DNA of 64,000 nucleotides from positions 6,014,001 through 6,078,000 of the forward strand of contig JAPFFF010000003.1 of NCBI GenBank assembly GCA_039105265.1, given 5' to 3'. Positions within the stretch are counted from its first letter, which is position 1. Every line of letters starts with the position of its first letter. Below are positions 49,850-61,277 of the stretch, piece after piece. The position numbers were made by a program, and so were the translations under genes. Source of the DNA: Tritrichomonas musculus (taxonomy: Eukaryota > Parabasalia > Tritrichomonadida > Tritrichomonadidae). A model generated the notes under the pieces. It worked only from the letters and a program-made list of their open reading frames with translations, was not told where the DNA came from and ran no database searches.

Positions 49850-50149
49850 TATATATTAGTCAACCAGCTTTAATGATCTTTCTTTCTTTGCAGATATTAT
49901 TTTGTAATTTTTTTGCTGTCTTTTAACGAGCATGTTTTCATTTTTTGAAAAAACTTCTTCTTTTGACATCAGATCATTTACATCATTTGTTACTAATTTA
50001 AAAAAATTTAAATTAAAAATACTCTGGGTGAAAGCAAAGGACTGAGAAAACACCAAGCATCTTTCAGATAATTTATAATTGAGCCTGAATATGAATTTCC
50101 TTCTTCTGCTTCTTAAAAAACCCTCGAAAATGAGACTCTTTTAATTTCG

Positions 50150-51240
50150 CATGTGCTTATATGTAGGTTTTTAGAAAAAAATCTGTCGAATCATCTCCTT
50201 TGAGAACAAGACGAACATGCCCTAAGAAGTGTTCCAAATGGAGTGATTCAAGTGCACCAAGATCAATTGCATTTTTATGTAAAATTTGGACCTTCAAAGC
50301 AGCATAGAGAGATAAATCTTTATCAATTGTCCTTTCCCTTTTACCTTCAAAATGGATTGATGTTTAGTGTTCTTGTTTGATGAATACTCTTTCAATTCAA
50401 TAAAATAAATATATATTATTGAAAAGTCAAACTATTGAATACTAAGTTTTTCTTCTATTGTATAATTTTCATTTGAGACTGCTTCGATGAGTAAAGTCGA
50501 TTGTAGAAGAGAAAAAGCTAAATCGTGCTTTTTTGAATCTCTCAAATGTTTTATATTTTCAACTGTAAAAAAATCAAAAGAAAAGAATCATCCATTTTGG
50601 TATACCAGATGTTTCTAATGATTCTGGAGTTATGGTTGGTGCAGCTTTTTATAAAGTAGAGAAAAGATGTGTTCCAATTGCCTTTCGACAACAATGGCAA
50701 TTGACCAAGTGAAGCATGTCTCCATACATGTAAGAACCAGAATTAACCAGAATTAATATTTCAATTAAATCTTCTAAAGATAAATTTCAAAATCATTCTT
50801 ACAGATTTTTTGAGCCAAAGTAATTGCTCGATAAATCTATCCTACATCAAAGCCTATTTTTCTGTAAAAATTTATCAAATTTACTTGTTATCGATTGATT
50901 TGCGTTGACAAAAGTTTGCAGAATCATACAAATTGGTATACTTATATAATTTTTATCTAACAGACGTAAATAAAGAACCTATAAAATAACGTATTGCTAG
51001 ATGTACCAATTTTTATAACAAAATCTCCATAATATTCAGGAGATTAGATGATTTAAACAGCTTTCGATGACTCTATGCTATCTAGATCAATTAATCCAGT
51101 GACTTTCCCATCTATTAAAACGGAAATGTTTTTCGAAACTGATAACGCATCTACTGCAAACAATAACACGTTTATCAAGCATTTGGTCATCATAAATGGC
51201 CTCGGAAATTTGCAAAAGAAATTCTTCCCTTCCATCTAAG
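50150..51240 (-). pseudogene. Decayed gene, family not recognised
   Basis: Several coding-like stretches share the minus strand but are split by stops and frameshifts: MEGKNFFCKFPRPFMMTKCL with ISVLIDGKVTGLIDLDSIE (51053-51235), ICMILQTFVNANQSITSKFD (about 50915), MYGDMLHLVNCHCC, APTITPESLETSGIPKWMI (about 50600-50660) and IDKDLSLYAALKVQILHKNA with LHLEHFLGHVRLVLKGDDST (about 50190-50330). The order and spacing suggest one gene of about 360 codons. No known domain is seen. Confidence 0.35.
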
Positions 51241-51684
51241 TTAAGAATTTCTTTTGCTTAGAAAATCATTTTTCCATTTGCGGATAGATTTCCACGATGG
51301 GAATAATGATTTTCTAAGCAAATGCTTTTTTCAATAATTCAATCACTAATCATCAAAGATATGATGCTAAAATAAAGAACATCATTAATTTTTCAGATAA
51401 AAATCTGTTTCTTCTAGTTGATCATGAAATATGAATATTTGAAATATATTCGTGCAAAATATGGTATTTTTCTTTGCAATATTGCATTATATTAGACCAT
51501 ACATTTAGGTCGTTTTTTGCCTAAGCATAATTTAAAAACTTCTCTTTGAGTCGATAAAATTTGTTTTTGAAACCCTAGCCTTCAGCTTTTTGAATTTTTT
51601 TTCTTGTTTGGTTTGAGCATTTTTCATTTGAGAACTTCTAACGCTTCAGTTGTATCGGAATTAAATATTAAATAAAAATTATTG
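51241..51684. other. Spacer with an inverted repeat, no gene seen
   Basis: AAGAATTTCTTTTGCTTAGAAAATCATT at 51243 (first 20 bases considered) and AATGATTTTCTAAGCAAATG at 51306 are inverted copies, giving a hairpin with about 20-bp arms over 51255-51325. Confidence 0.5.
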
Positions 51685-52059
51685 TAAGAGAAAATGTGCT
51701 TATAAACCCACAAAAAGTTTAACTTTTTCTTTATATAAAAGTCCACATAAACAAAATTTGAAACAAAAAAAAATATTTTCAATAGTTAAAAAAAATAATT
51801 ATATTTTAATCTTTTTATGGTACATAATTTTAACCGATACTTACCGCCATCCGCGGGGTCTCGACTCGGCTTCGCCTCGCTCGACGCCCGCTAGGCGGTA
51901 TGTAGTCTCGGTAAAAATTATGTAAAAATATAAAAAGATTAAAAATTAATATTTTTATACATATGAAAATATTTTTTTTTGTTTCAATTTTGTTTATACG
52001 ACTTTATAAATAAAGAAAAAGTTAAACTTTTTGTGGGTTTATAAGCACATTTTCTCTTA
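51685..52059. mobile_element. 375-bp foldback element with a GC-rich centre
   Basis: The arms TAAGAGAAAATGTGCTTATA... (51685 on) and their reverse complement (ending 52059) match over about 160 bases each, including the block CCCACAAAAAGTTTAACTTT. The centre, about 51848-51905, is very GC-rich (CCGCGGGGTCTCGACTCGGC, CTTCGCCTCGCTCGACGCCC) and can itself pair (ACCGCC with GGCGGT). No target duplication is evident. A GC-rich core between AT-rich inverted arms is also the plan of the MITE at 8193-8599, though the sequences differ. Confidence 0.7.
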
Positions 52060-53658
52060 TTATAATATTAAATAAAAATAAAACATTCAAATTGTTATTA
52101 ATAATATAGAAATTCAATAGTTTATTTTTTTTATATTTTTATACTTATATCTTAATTTATATCGCCAATATTACTATAAAAATTTTAATTTATTATACAG
52201 AACTATTTTTTTATAAAATATTTAATCATTGAAAAATTCTAACGAGCAGACATTATTTTGCACCCTTCTTTTTCACCAAAAAATGGTTACATTTTCCTTT
52301 ATCCAGGAGTAATCATTTTAAAAATTATTCAACACACATGCAAAAAAAATAATGAATATCTCAAAAAAATATACGGTTTGAACAATATTAAACAATCAAA
52401 TCAAATTAAATATTTTCTCTTTTATTATTATCAAAAAATAAAAAAAAAAATCAATCATTTAAAAAAAAAACAATTGCTATATGAAAAAAATAACTCCATA
52501 AATCTTGATAAATGTACAAACCTGCGATAATATATATTTATTATCAATGTATCCATGCTTTAAAAAATTTAAATTAATTCAAATTTCAATTTACTAAAAT
52601 TTCAATATTTTTCATTTTTTATATATTATTGAATTTTATGAAAAAGTTTAATCCGTATTATATATTCATTTTTAGCATTTCTTTTCTAATAGCAGAGATT
52701 ATATAAAATTATTTTAAAATATAATAAAATTTATTTTTTAAAATATAAAAACATTGAATGATTTTATTATCTTATTTAAATATCAATATAAACATTGGAT
52801 ATAAGTTGTGAATTATATACCTATTCAGAATTATTTATTCAAATTTTCAATTAAAATAAAAAAATTTCAAACATAAAAAAAATTTATCTTTCAAATCTAA
52901 TTAATCACATATATCAAAAAGATATCATTTTCAACCTGACCAAATTAATTCATATTTTGTAAAATCATGTAAAAAATCATATATTTTCATATTCATTTCT
53001 TTTATTTTCCTATGTTGTTTTTTTTATTATTAATGTGGTTAAATTCATTTTCACCAAAACTCATATTTTTGAAATGAATTTGCTAGTAAATGACAAATAT
53101 AATTATTATATTTAAGTTACATATTCAGAATAAAATAATAAAAAATGATATTGATATTAAATAAAAGAATTGATTTGAAATACGAACATTTATTTAGCTA
53201 TATGATAGAAGATATGATATTACAATGATTATTTTTATTATTTGGCTCACATTTATCAAGGATTATTATAATAATTAAATTCTTAAATAATACAAATAAG
53301 AAAAAAAATTATTTAACATATGATGAATTGAAGTTTTAATCATTTAATTATATAAAATTTCTCATATTTTAATTTTATATTCAACATTCCAATTCATAAT
53401 AATAATAAGATTATTTAATTTCAATCATATATTTATTAAATATTTTAGCTATTTATATAAATGACATTTATATTAATAATAAAAGAAAAAAATATAGGAT
53501 ATTGAATTATAATTTATTGTAATTCGCATTTATTAAAACAATTATCATTTTGCTAATACTTTTATTTTTTCATATTTTTTGAATTTCATGAAATATATTG
53601 AACACATAAAAAGAAATTTTCATATTTTTTTATTTGAAAATCGAACATCAATTGAAAT
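52060..53658. other. AT-rich DNA, no gene seen
   Basis: Very AT-rich. The 90-codon frame at 52258-52530 is Lys/Asn-rich low-complexity and not convincing. Confidence 0.5.
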
Positions 53659-53662
53659 TTAA

Positions 53663-53681
53663 GGGTAAAGTTGGCTTTTCT
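53663..53681 (+). repeat. Left TIR of the TTAA element
   Basis: GGGTAAAGTTGGCTTTTCT, identical to the reverse complement of 58783-58801. Confidence 0.85.
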
Positions 53682-55247
53682 CAACTTTTCCCCACTTTTT
53701 GTAATATCTTTCAAAATATTCTATGAGTTTTTGCTAATGGCAAATTAGAAATTCCTTTAAAATATGATAAATATTTATATATCTTTTCAAATAAAAATTT
53801 TAAATTAATTATTTTATATATATATACATTAATATATATATTTGATTTGTTTAATGTTTTGTTAAAATATATTTTATATTATAAACAAGAGAATTTGTAA
53901 AAATATCAATTTTTTTACATTTCAATTGCCTCAAATAATTGAATAAAAAAAACATTCTTTCAAAAAATTGAGAATATTTTTCATTTATATAAAAATACTT
54001 TTATTTAGCCATTTTGAATATCTATAAATATATATGATATCTAAATATTTAATATATTTTGTTGCGTGCTAATATACAATTATAGATTATATTTGTTCAA
54101 AAATTAAACATAATTGTCAGATTATCTCTATATTTTTCTGGCATAAAGAATTAAATATTATATCTAGGTAATAAATATAATATTATATGACATAGATTGA
54201 TCAAATATCTTTATTTTATGCCAGTATTTATAAATTAAATTAATTAAATTTTTATCAAATACTCCAATGATATGATTATTAATGTAATATTTATAAATAT
54301 AACATTATAAATAAATATTAATAGTTGATCCAATTTATATCCAAAGATACTAATAAAAAAATAATCAAATAAATTCTATATATTATATTTCAGTTTTTGA
54401 ATTAAAATAAGGGTTAGCACTCTCAAAATTAGTAATTCTTTCTCACAAATTGTATAAATATTATCATGCAAATATAACTATTATTTTGATTGATTATATT
54501 AATTAATAAAAAACAAATCTGTTATAAATTTCATATTTTGAGAAAAAATTAATAATTTAAACTGATTTTGAATTCATATGTTTTTATCTCTTTATATAGT
54601 TAATTAGCATATTATCAATATTATTAATTAAACATATATATAAATTGTTTATATATATATATCAAATATATATATGTAATATAATTTTTTTTAAGGATCT
54701 TGAAATAAAAAACTTTAAATAAAAAAAAAAACGATTACTTTTTTCGATTATTTATCATTTGGGAAAATTCAAATTTGAATTCTCCAAATTCGAACAAAGA
54801 GTCCATGAACAGCAATCAAAATACCAAAAAAAAATCAACAAAAGAGTCTAACCTTTCATATTCTTTCAGTTTTTTCAAATCCATATGTATATCCCATACA
54901 ATAGGTTCTTGACCAAACGCCAGTTATACTACTATTGATCTCCTATTTATCTCTAGTTTCATATCCAAGTGTTAAAAACCTCTAGAAATGCTTCTATCAT
55001 CCATATTTTTCAATATTTTTTTTCTTTTATTTTCATAAGATTAAAAATGTAAACCATAGAAAAATACATATAATTTGTATAAACTTTTGAATTTTATTTT
55101 TTTTTTATTTTTAAAATATCTCTTATAGAATAAATAGATTTATATAAACATAATAAAGCAAAAGATATGGAGAATAAAAAGTAAATAAATGTAATAAGAA
55201 GAATGTTTATTATCAAATAATTGTTTGATGATCATCAATTGATTTCG

Positions 55248-56726
55248 TCAAACAAGCTTAAAAGAAAATCTTTTTTGAATTAAAATGTTCATGTTGACTA
55301 GTCTGGTTACCTGCGATCTAATTACGAATTGAGGTCGAGCATATTTGCTTGTGTCAAAGTATGTAGTAATATATTTCATTATTTTGTTGTACGGCACAAA
55401 TGGCTTATCTTCAGTGGCTAATGCTGATATAGCATCAATAATCAATTGCTGTACGGGTGAAAACTTCCCTTTTCGTCTTTTGTTTCGCACATCCATTGAA
55501 GAAATATCTTCAAGCATGTCATCAGCATAATTGTGTACCATCTTATCTTTTGAACTGACTTTGTACTTATTGGCTTTTATTTTTCTTTTGATTGCTCTTT
55601 TCTTTTTATATGCATCTGTTTTTGTTGTTGTGGCTTTCTTTCTTTTTGTTTCTACCAAAGCTTTTTCATGTAACATTACATGATTAGGAAGTGTTAACTG
55701 AAAAGAATCAAAGATCGCTTTTTTCCAATATGGAACATTCCATTTGATGATTGATACATATGCACGGATTCTCCAGCTAATTCTAAAGGCTGTGTTTTTG
55801 CTGGCTATTGAAGCACGAGAATGGTTAAACGACTCAATTGGGTTGGTAGTATACTCTGGATCAACTTTACTAAATGTATCAGATATGTCTGAGATTAATT
55901 CATCTAGTGTTTTTAATGCTTTAGCATTATATTCTGGGTCCAGATCCTCATGTTCAATAAAATAGTTTGGCATGCTTTCCCATTTCTGGAGTTTTTCTTC
56001 ATTATTAAAATTTTTGTCATGTAGTAAAATTGAAAAAAAATTTTGAATTAATTCATTAAGGTTTTTCAAATCTTGATCGTTCATGCAAATTTGATTTATA
56101 ATTTTCTTGGTTTTTTTGCATAAATGATTTGTGTCAAATTTAATTTTGGCAAGAGGAAGTTTTTCTGATATTAATTTATGATCTGTGAGATCGCAATCAT
56201 GAATGAAAGTTAGATTGCTTAAGGAGTCTATTTGTGTCCTTTCGATGATATGGTTCAATGAAATGCCTTCCATATTTTTTGAATGCTTTTCTGTGGAACT
56301 TAAAGAGGCAGCTTGTTCTTTCCCATGGTGAACAAGATGGAAACAAATAATGAAGTTAGTCTTTAAATCCATTAAAATTCCAAGGCAGTGTTGACCATTT
56401 CTTCGGTGGCTCCACGAAGCATCGAAGCCTAATTTTATTTGAGTGGTTTTTTTCAGTTCATCCAATTTTTCTTGGCAAACTTTTTCGGCTAAATCTCTGA
56501 GTACAATATCAATTAAAAACAAGTAATCATAATATATTGTTCTTGATATTATGTATTTCTCTGTCATAGAACAATAAGATTCAATTCCTTCATAGCCATA
56601 TCCATTGATAATGATTGATAATATCTCTTTCAAGTTTCTTTTGATCTTTTCAATGTTTTTTGGTTTGTGTACATTTCTTTCTAATAATTCTTGAAAAGTT
56701 GAATGTCTTAATGTATGTTGATTCAT
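55248..56726 (-). CDS. DDE transposase-like protein with C-terminal linker-histone (H15)-like winged helix
   Basis: 492 residues from ATG 56724-56726. The catalytic part has D102 in LGFDASWSHRRNGQHCLGIL (compare Kolobok DG.WQKRG......G), D179 in FIHDCDLTDHKLI, a KFDTNHLCKKTKK motif, and E298 in TTNPIESFNHSRASIA, a plausible D-D-E set. A Lys-rich linker (TKRKKATTTKTDAYKKKRAI and onward, 360-395) leads to a module at 422-491: SPVQQLIIDAISALATEDKP, then YNKIMKYITTYFD, a helix with IRSQVTRLVNMNILIQ, and the final FSFKL. Order, spacing and the closing SFKL mirror the H1/H5 globular domain. No THAP finger, usual in animal Koloboks, is seen. The gene lies inside TTAA-flanked TIRs, so it is the element's own transposase, not a domesticated gene. 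Confidence 0.8.
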   Translation of the reverse strand: MNQHTLRHSTFQELLERNVHKPKNIEKIKRNLKEILSIIINGYGYEGIESYCSMTEKYIISRTIYYDYLFLIDIVLRDLAEKVCQEKLDELKKTTQIKLGFDASWSHRRNGQHCLGILMDLKTNFIICFHLVHHGKEQAASLSSTEKHSKNMEGISLNHIIERTQIDSLSNLTFIHDCDLTDHKLISEKLPLAKIKFDTNHLCKKTKKIINQICMNDQDLKNLNELIQNFFSILLHDKNFNNEEKLQKWESMPNYFIEHEDLDPEYNAKALKTLDELISDISDTFSKVDPEYTTNPIESFNHSRASIASKNTAFRISWRIRAYVSIIKWNVPYWKKAIFDSFQLTLPNHVMLHEKALVETKRKKATTTKTDAYKKKRAIKRKIKANKYKVSSKDKMVHNYADDMLEDISSMDVRNKRRKGKFSPVQQLIIDAISALATEDKPFVPYNKIMKYITTYFDTSKYARPQFVIRSQVTRLVNMNILIQKRFSFKLV

Positions 56727-56738
56727 GAAAAACAATAA

Positions 56739-56744
56739 AAGTGA
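56739..56744 (-). promoter_or_regulatory. Initiator-like element TCACTT upstream of the transposase
   Basis: TCACTTT on the minus strand lies about 12 bases before the ATG at 56726, the host-type initiator arrangement, which would let the element be read by host RNA polymerase II. It supports the ATG over the TTG three codons earlier. Confidence 0.45.
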
Positions 56745-58782
56745 AGTAAATATAAACTAAAATTTTTGAACTTCACAAAAAGTCATAAGTAATAAAATTT
56801 TCTTTGAAATTTTCACAACTTTCTCAAAAGTCAGAACATAGATAATTGAATGTTAATTTTTTATTATTTCATTCAATTGTTTCTATCTTAAAAAATAAAT
56901 CATAATAAAAAATGCTTTTGTTCTACAAATATGCATGACAAATTTGTATATATATTAATTCAATGATAAAGTATTTTGAAAATGCTGCATTAAGTTATTT
57001 TAATTAAAATTATTAAGAGGATATTTGAATTCATATAACTTTTCAATAATTTCAAAGCCTATGAGAATATATTTTCAATAAAGTTTTGTATAAAAAAAAA
57101 TAAATCTAATTCAAAACTTTATATTTATATTATTTCATTTTTAACCATATTTCCATTAACATATTATCGATAATTTTTTTTTTTACTTTTTAATACTTTT
57201 TTTAAAAGGATTGTCTCAAATTTTTATTTTTTTAATAATCTTGCTTGATATGTACTATTTTCAAATTCAAATTAAATAAAAAATAAGGAATATAAAAAAA
57301 TTCTTACAATTTTAGAGAGGAATAATCGAAGATAATCCAATTTTATGAATTTTTTCTAAAAAGAAAATATTTGATAAATCTATAAAAAAGCATGAATAGA
57401 TATTCACGCTTTTTAATATTTCAGGATTTATCAAAAAGTTTCTCATTGACCGTGTATAAACTGAAAAAGTTCTAAAAACTATTTTCAGATAAACTTTTTC
57501 TAATTACTCAGCCAATTAAAAATAGAAATTAAAATCATCTAAATAAAAAAAAAAAAGTAAAATGTTAAAAAAAAATTTTTTTGCCTGAAATAAAAAATTG
57601 ATTTTAAAAACATCTTATATTTATGACCATATTACTAGATATCAAATAATTTATTTAAAATTGTTATTATTATTATAAGATATGCTTATTTATATATATT
57701 TCCAAAAATTGAAATAAAAACCTAAAATTATTTTTAATACTATTCAATTGTATCAAAAGTTAAAATAATTAAAATGGCCATTATCACGATTTAAATAGTG
57801 ATAAAATGATATATTCATTTTAATTTATTATAATTAAATAATATAATAAGTATATTATATGTTAGTAAATATATTAATTAATATAATAAATAGATAAGAG
57901 CAATAATAAATTTTAGTTAAAATTTTAATTTTAATTCAAATTTTACAATTATCCATTATTTTTATAAAAACTGATTTCATTCCAAAACGCTTTTTTTTCG
58001 TTTTCAAGGCAATATATTGATTTCAAAATCAAATTAGGGTATTTGTTATGCAGTATTAAATACGATAAAAACATTTTATTACGAAATGCTGCAATTTTCA
58101 TTATCCAAATTTTTCAATTGTTTGCTTTTCAACTATTGTATCAAGCATTTTTAATCAATACATTTGGTATCGATTATATATACACTTTAATGATTTCTAA
58201 CAATTCTCCTTCTACAAGAGCCGACTTGAAAAATAAAAATTTTCATGTTGTAAAATCAAAATTATTTTATCCCTACCAAAAAAATGTATTTTTTAGTGTT
58301 GACATCAAATATGGATGTAAAATATTCATATTAAAAAAATATTTCATCCAAATTCCATGAGGACTAGCAGATCAAGAATTGGTGTTTTCAAAATTATAAA
58401 AAAATTCATTATTTCTCATCATCTACGTAGCATTGTTTAACAATAATTGACAAATATTTATAGATGCATGGCATATATATATAATATCATAATTTTATTA
58501 ATAAAAAACCATTCAAGTAATAATTGCATAATCCTAATTTTTGTTATTTTATTTTTTTCCTTTTTTATTCATTTTTCTGAGAAAAATACAAAATTTAGAA
58601 TATTTTACGTTCATCTGTGTTGATTAGAAGTTGAAAATTTGATTTGATAGCTCTGTGGAGCTCCTTTTTTTCTGTACATTTGAATGCCCCTCAGAAAAGA
58701 TTGAATTTGCATAGAAATAAATTCAATGATCATACAATTCATTCAAGCAGCACATAGAATAAATTAAAAGATTTCAAAAAAA

Positions 58783-58801
58783 AGAAAAGCCAACTTTACC
58801 C
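58783..58801 (-). repeat. Right TIR of the TTAA element
   Basis: Reverse complement of the left TIR, followed by TTAA. Confidence 0.85.
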
Positions 58802-58805
58802 TTAA

Positions 58806-59426
58806 AACAAAATTGAATGATTTAACCTTCAGAAAAATTTGATCCGGATGCCGCTTTTTAAATGAGTATAATAGAAATTAAATATTTTGTGTGGATTTTA
58901 TTTTGTTTACACCAAGTTTTAAATAATTTATCATTTTATATTTTTTACGGCAAAAAATTAATATATTAAATTGCTCACATATGATATAAGCTAAATATTT
59001 AATGGGCTTTTATAATAATATAAATTCTAGTTATATATAATTTTTACGAATTTTCATGAATTTATTTTTTTTATATCTAGACTTATGTACCAGCCTTTTT
59101 AATAGTTAATTGAATGATTAAAAAATGTGATCGTAAAATAAAATCGTATCTCAAAAGATTTTGGTTGGAACTTTTTTAACAACACAATAACTCAAAAAAA
59201 TTTTTTTTTCTTTAATATTTCTTTAATTGAGCTATAATCTCATAGACTAATCAAATATTTATATCAAGAGAAAAAATATAAAATAGTATTTATCATTTAA
59301 AAATCTTTTTATATTGGGATATTTACAATTGAAAGTTCATTCTGGTTACAATTCAAAATTTCAAAAGGAAATTTCAATTGCGTTCAGAAAATTGAATATA
59401 TTTTTGAATATGTTTTTTTTTGAATA
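58806..59426. other. Intergenic DNA, no gene seen
   Basis: AT-rich spacer between the TTAA element and the Myb gene. Confidence 0.5.
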
Positions 59427-59432
59427 TCACTT
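59427..59432 (+). promoter_or_regulatory. Initiator-like element TCACTT upstream of the Myb gene
   Basis: TCACTTT begins 15 bases before the ATG at 59442 and fits the trichomonad initiator consensus exactly. Confidence 0.5.
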
Positions 59433-59441
59433 TAATTTTAC

Positions 59442-60353
59442 ATGATTGCTCATGCACCAACATTTCACAAATTTAATTCTCCAGTTTTCCCAAATCACCA
59501 CAATATAATTGGTTGCAAAATGAATTTATATCAAAATTCAATTCCATCTTCATACAATTTATCCAAAAGCAAATCATCTAGTTCATTTTCTGCACCATTT
59601 ATCATCAATCAAACATTATTTAATAATGCATATTACCCTCCTTCATGCTCTTCTCCACAAACAATGATGATCTGTAAAAATAAATGGCCAATTATTCAAA
59701 AGAAATCAACAAAAGCAAATGCTTCACGTTCATCAAAAGAGAAACCAAAATCAAAACAAATTGACAAAAGTAATCAAAGAAAAAAATTTACTCCTGAAGA
59801 AGATGAGAAATTGAAAAGTTTGGTTGACAAAATGGGCTGCAAAAAGTGGGACTCAATTGCTAAAGAAATGCCAGGAAGAACAGGGAGACAATGTAGAGAT
59901 AGATATAAGAATTATCTCATTCCTGGATTTTTTAATGGACAGTGGAGCAAAGAAGAAGATGACTTACTTCGTAGAAAATATTATGAATATGGCTCTCAAT
60001 GGTCCAAAATCACTCAATTTTTCACTCAAAGAAGTGCAAATGCTTTGAAAAACAGATGGAATTATTTTGTATCACGTCATCTGGATGTTGCACCATGTGA
60101 AAACATTCACACTATTTATACAAACATTGATTTAAATGCAAACATGAATGTCAATTATAACGTAAATCAAGAAAATCATGATGATGAACAAGATTCTCAA
60201 GATGACATCTCATATGAAAATATTATTGATTTTGCTCCTTCAATTAATCCTTTCATTGACATCCAATTAGAAGATATTGAAAATGCTAACCAAAGTGAAG
60301 ATCTGAATTTTAAGGATGATTCATTTGATTATCAATTTATTTTGAGGCCTTGA
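59442..60353 (+). CDS. R2R3 Myb-like DNA-binding protein
   Basis: 303 residues. Two Myb repeats lie at about 112-162 and 165-214. The first has W..I-type spacing RKKFTPEEDEKLKSLVDKMG, CKKWDSIAKEMPGRTGRQCR and DRYKNYLIPG; its first tryptophan is replaced by Phe, as often in R2R3 repeats. The second has QWSKEEDDLLRRKYYEYGSQ, WSKITQFFTQRSANALKNRW. The recognition helices (TGRQCRDRYKNYL and SANALKNRWNYFV) keep the usual DNA-contacting pattern. The N-terminal 100 residues are Ser/Asn-rich and the C-terminal tail is acidic, which suits a transcription regulator. Trichomonads have many such Myb proteins, some acting at promoters near the initiator. It is a nuclear factor by family knowledge; its target is unknown. 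Confidence 0.9.
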   Translation: MIAHAPTFHKFNSPVFPNHHNIIGCKMNLYQNSIPSSYNLSKSKSSSSFSAPFIINQTLFNNAYYPPSCSSPQTMMICKNKWPIIQKKSTKANASRSSKEKPKSKQIDKSNQRKKFTPEEDEKLKSLVDKMGCKKWDSIAKEMPGRTGRQCRDRYKNYLIPGFFNGQWSKEEDDLLRRKYYEYGSQWSKITQFFTQRSANALKNRWNYFVSRHLDVAPCENIHTIYTNIDLNANMNVNYNVNQENHDDEQDSQDDISYENIIDFAPSINPFIDIQLEDIENANQSEDLNFKDDSFDYQFILRP

Positions 60354-61277
60354 CTTCACATCACTTTGTTTTTATTAAAAAAAATTGTTTTCTTTCTATA
60401 AATAATTGATCATTTATTTTAAATCTCCATTTTTAATTATTTTTTTTTTCAAAACTGCATGTGAATTTCAATTCAAATTAATTGAAACAAATCAATCTAA
60501 CGGTTCATTTATCACATAAAAAGTCTAATTAAAATTAAAATTTATTTTTTATGGCAAACGAAAGAAACATGCAATTGTCTCATTCATTTTAAATCAATAA
60601 GTATCGGTGACCAGCCACAAAAGCATCATTTTATTAAGGAGAATTTTATGGTGAATCTTTATTTTTCAAAAAGAAGAAAAAAGAATTGCATTTTTTTCTG
60701 GATAACGATATCTAGCTATTGAATAGCTCTTATAAACAAATTGTTAGGTAGAAATTTTTCCAAATATCGAAATCATCTTCTATCTCCGATGATTCCAAAA
60801 CTGCAATAACTGATAAAAACTGTCGATTTGCTATTGAAACTTTACTTTTCAGGCAAGATAATAAAGATTTTTTTTTTCCCAATATCGAAATCATCTTTGC
60901 AAGTCAAAATTAAAAACTGTAGCAATGCTTCGAATCGTAAGCCCTCTCGTATGTGTAAAAATTATTATTACCTTAGGCATGAATTTGTAATTTTTAAGAT
61001 ATGGGTTTTTTGTTTATTGAAGATATAGCATGAATTTGTAAAATTTTTCAATTTATTTGAAAAAGTTTCAATCATTATCCACCTTTCAAATTCTATCAAA
61101 AAGTGGTGTTTTCGTCAAATTGGAAATAGTTTATGGTATGAATATGATTACAAGAAGCAGGCTTCAAATCATGAGATTTAAGATAATTACTAAAATAGAT
61201 AGGACAATGACATATAGAGAAAAAGAGAGAAAGAAAAAATAAAATTAAAAAATAAACAAATTATATTATTATACTAT
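60354..61277. other. Intergenic DNA, no gene seen
   Basis: No supported frame. A duplicated phrase, CCAAATATCGAAATCATCTT at 60759 and CCAATATCGAAATCATCTT at 60878, lies in it. Confidence 0.45.

Larger units (their letters stand above)
53663..58801 (-). mobile_element. 5.14-kb Kolobok-like element bounded by TTAA
   Basis: A perfect 19-bp TIR, GGGTAAAGTTGGCTTTTCT, begins at 53663 and recurs inverted, ending at 58801. Both ends directly abut TTAA (53659-53662 and 58802-58805), the target duplication of Kolobok and piggyBac elements. The only convincing gene is the DDE transposase-like protein on the minus strand, near the middle; the flanking 1.6 and 2.1 kb are extremely AT-rich and appear non-coding (a 105-codon frame at 58043-58360 has no features). 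The catalytic motifs favour Kolobok over piggyBac. Perfect TIRs and an open gene suggest a fairly young insertion. Confidence 0.75.

Noticed and set aside
55248-56726. Domesticated transposase gene of the host
   Set aside because: The gene lies inside perfect TIRs with TTAA flanks, so it belongs to a mobile element that still has both ends.
58043-58360. 105-codon frame inside the TTAA element as a second gene
   Set aside because: Hydrophobic AT-driven composition, no motif and no good initiator; chance open frame.
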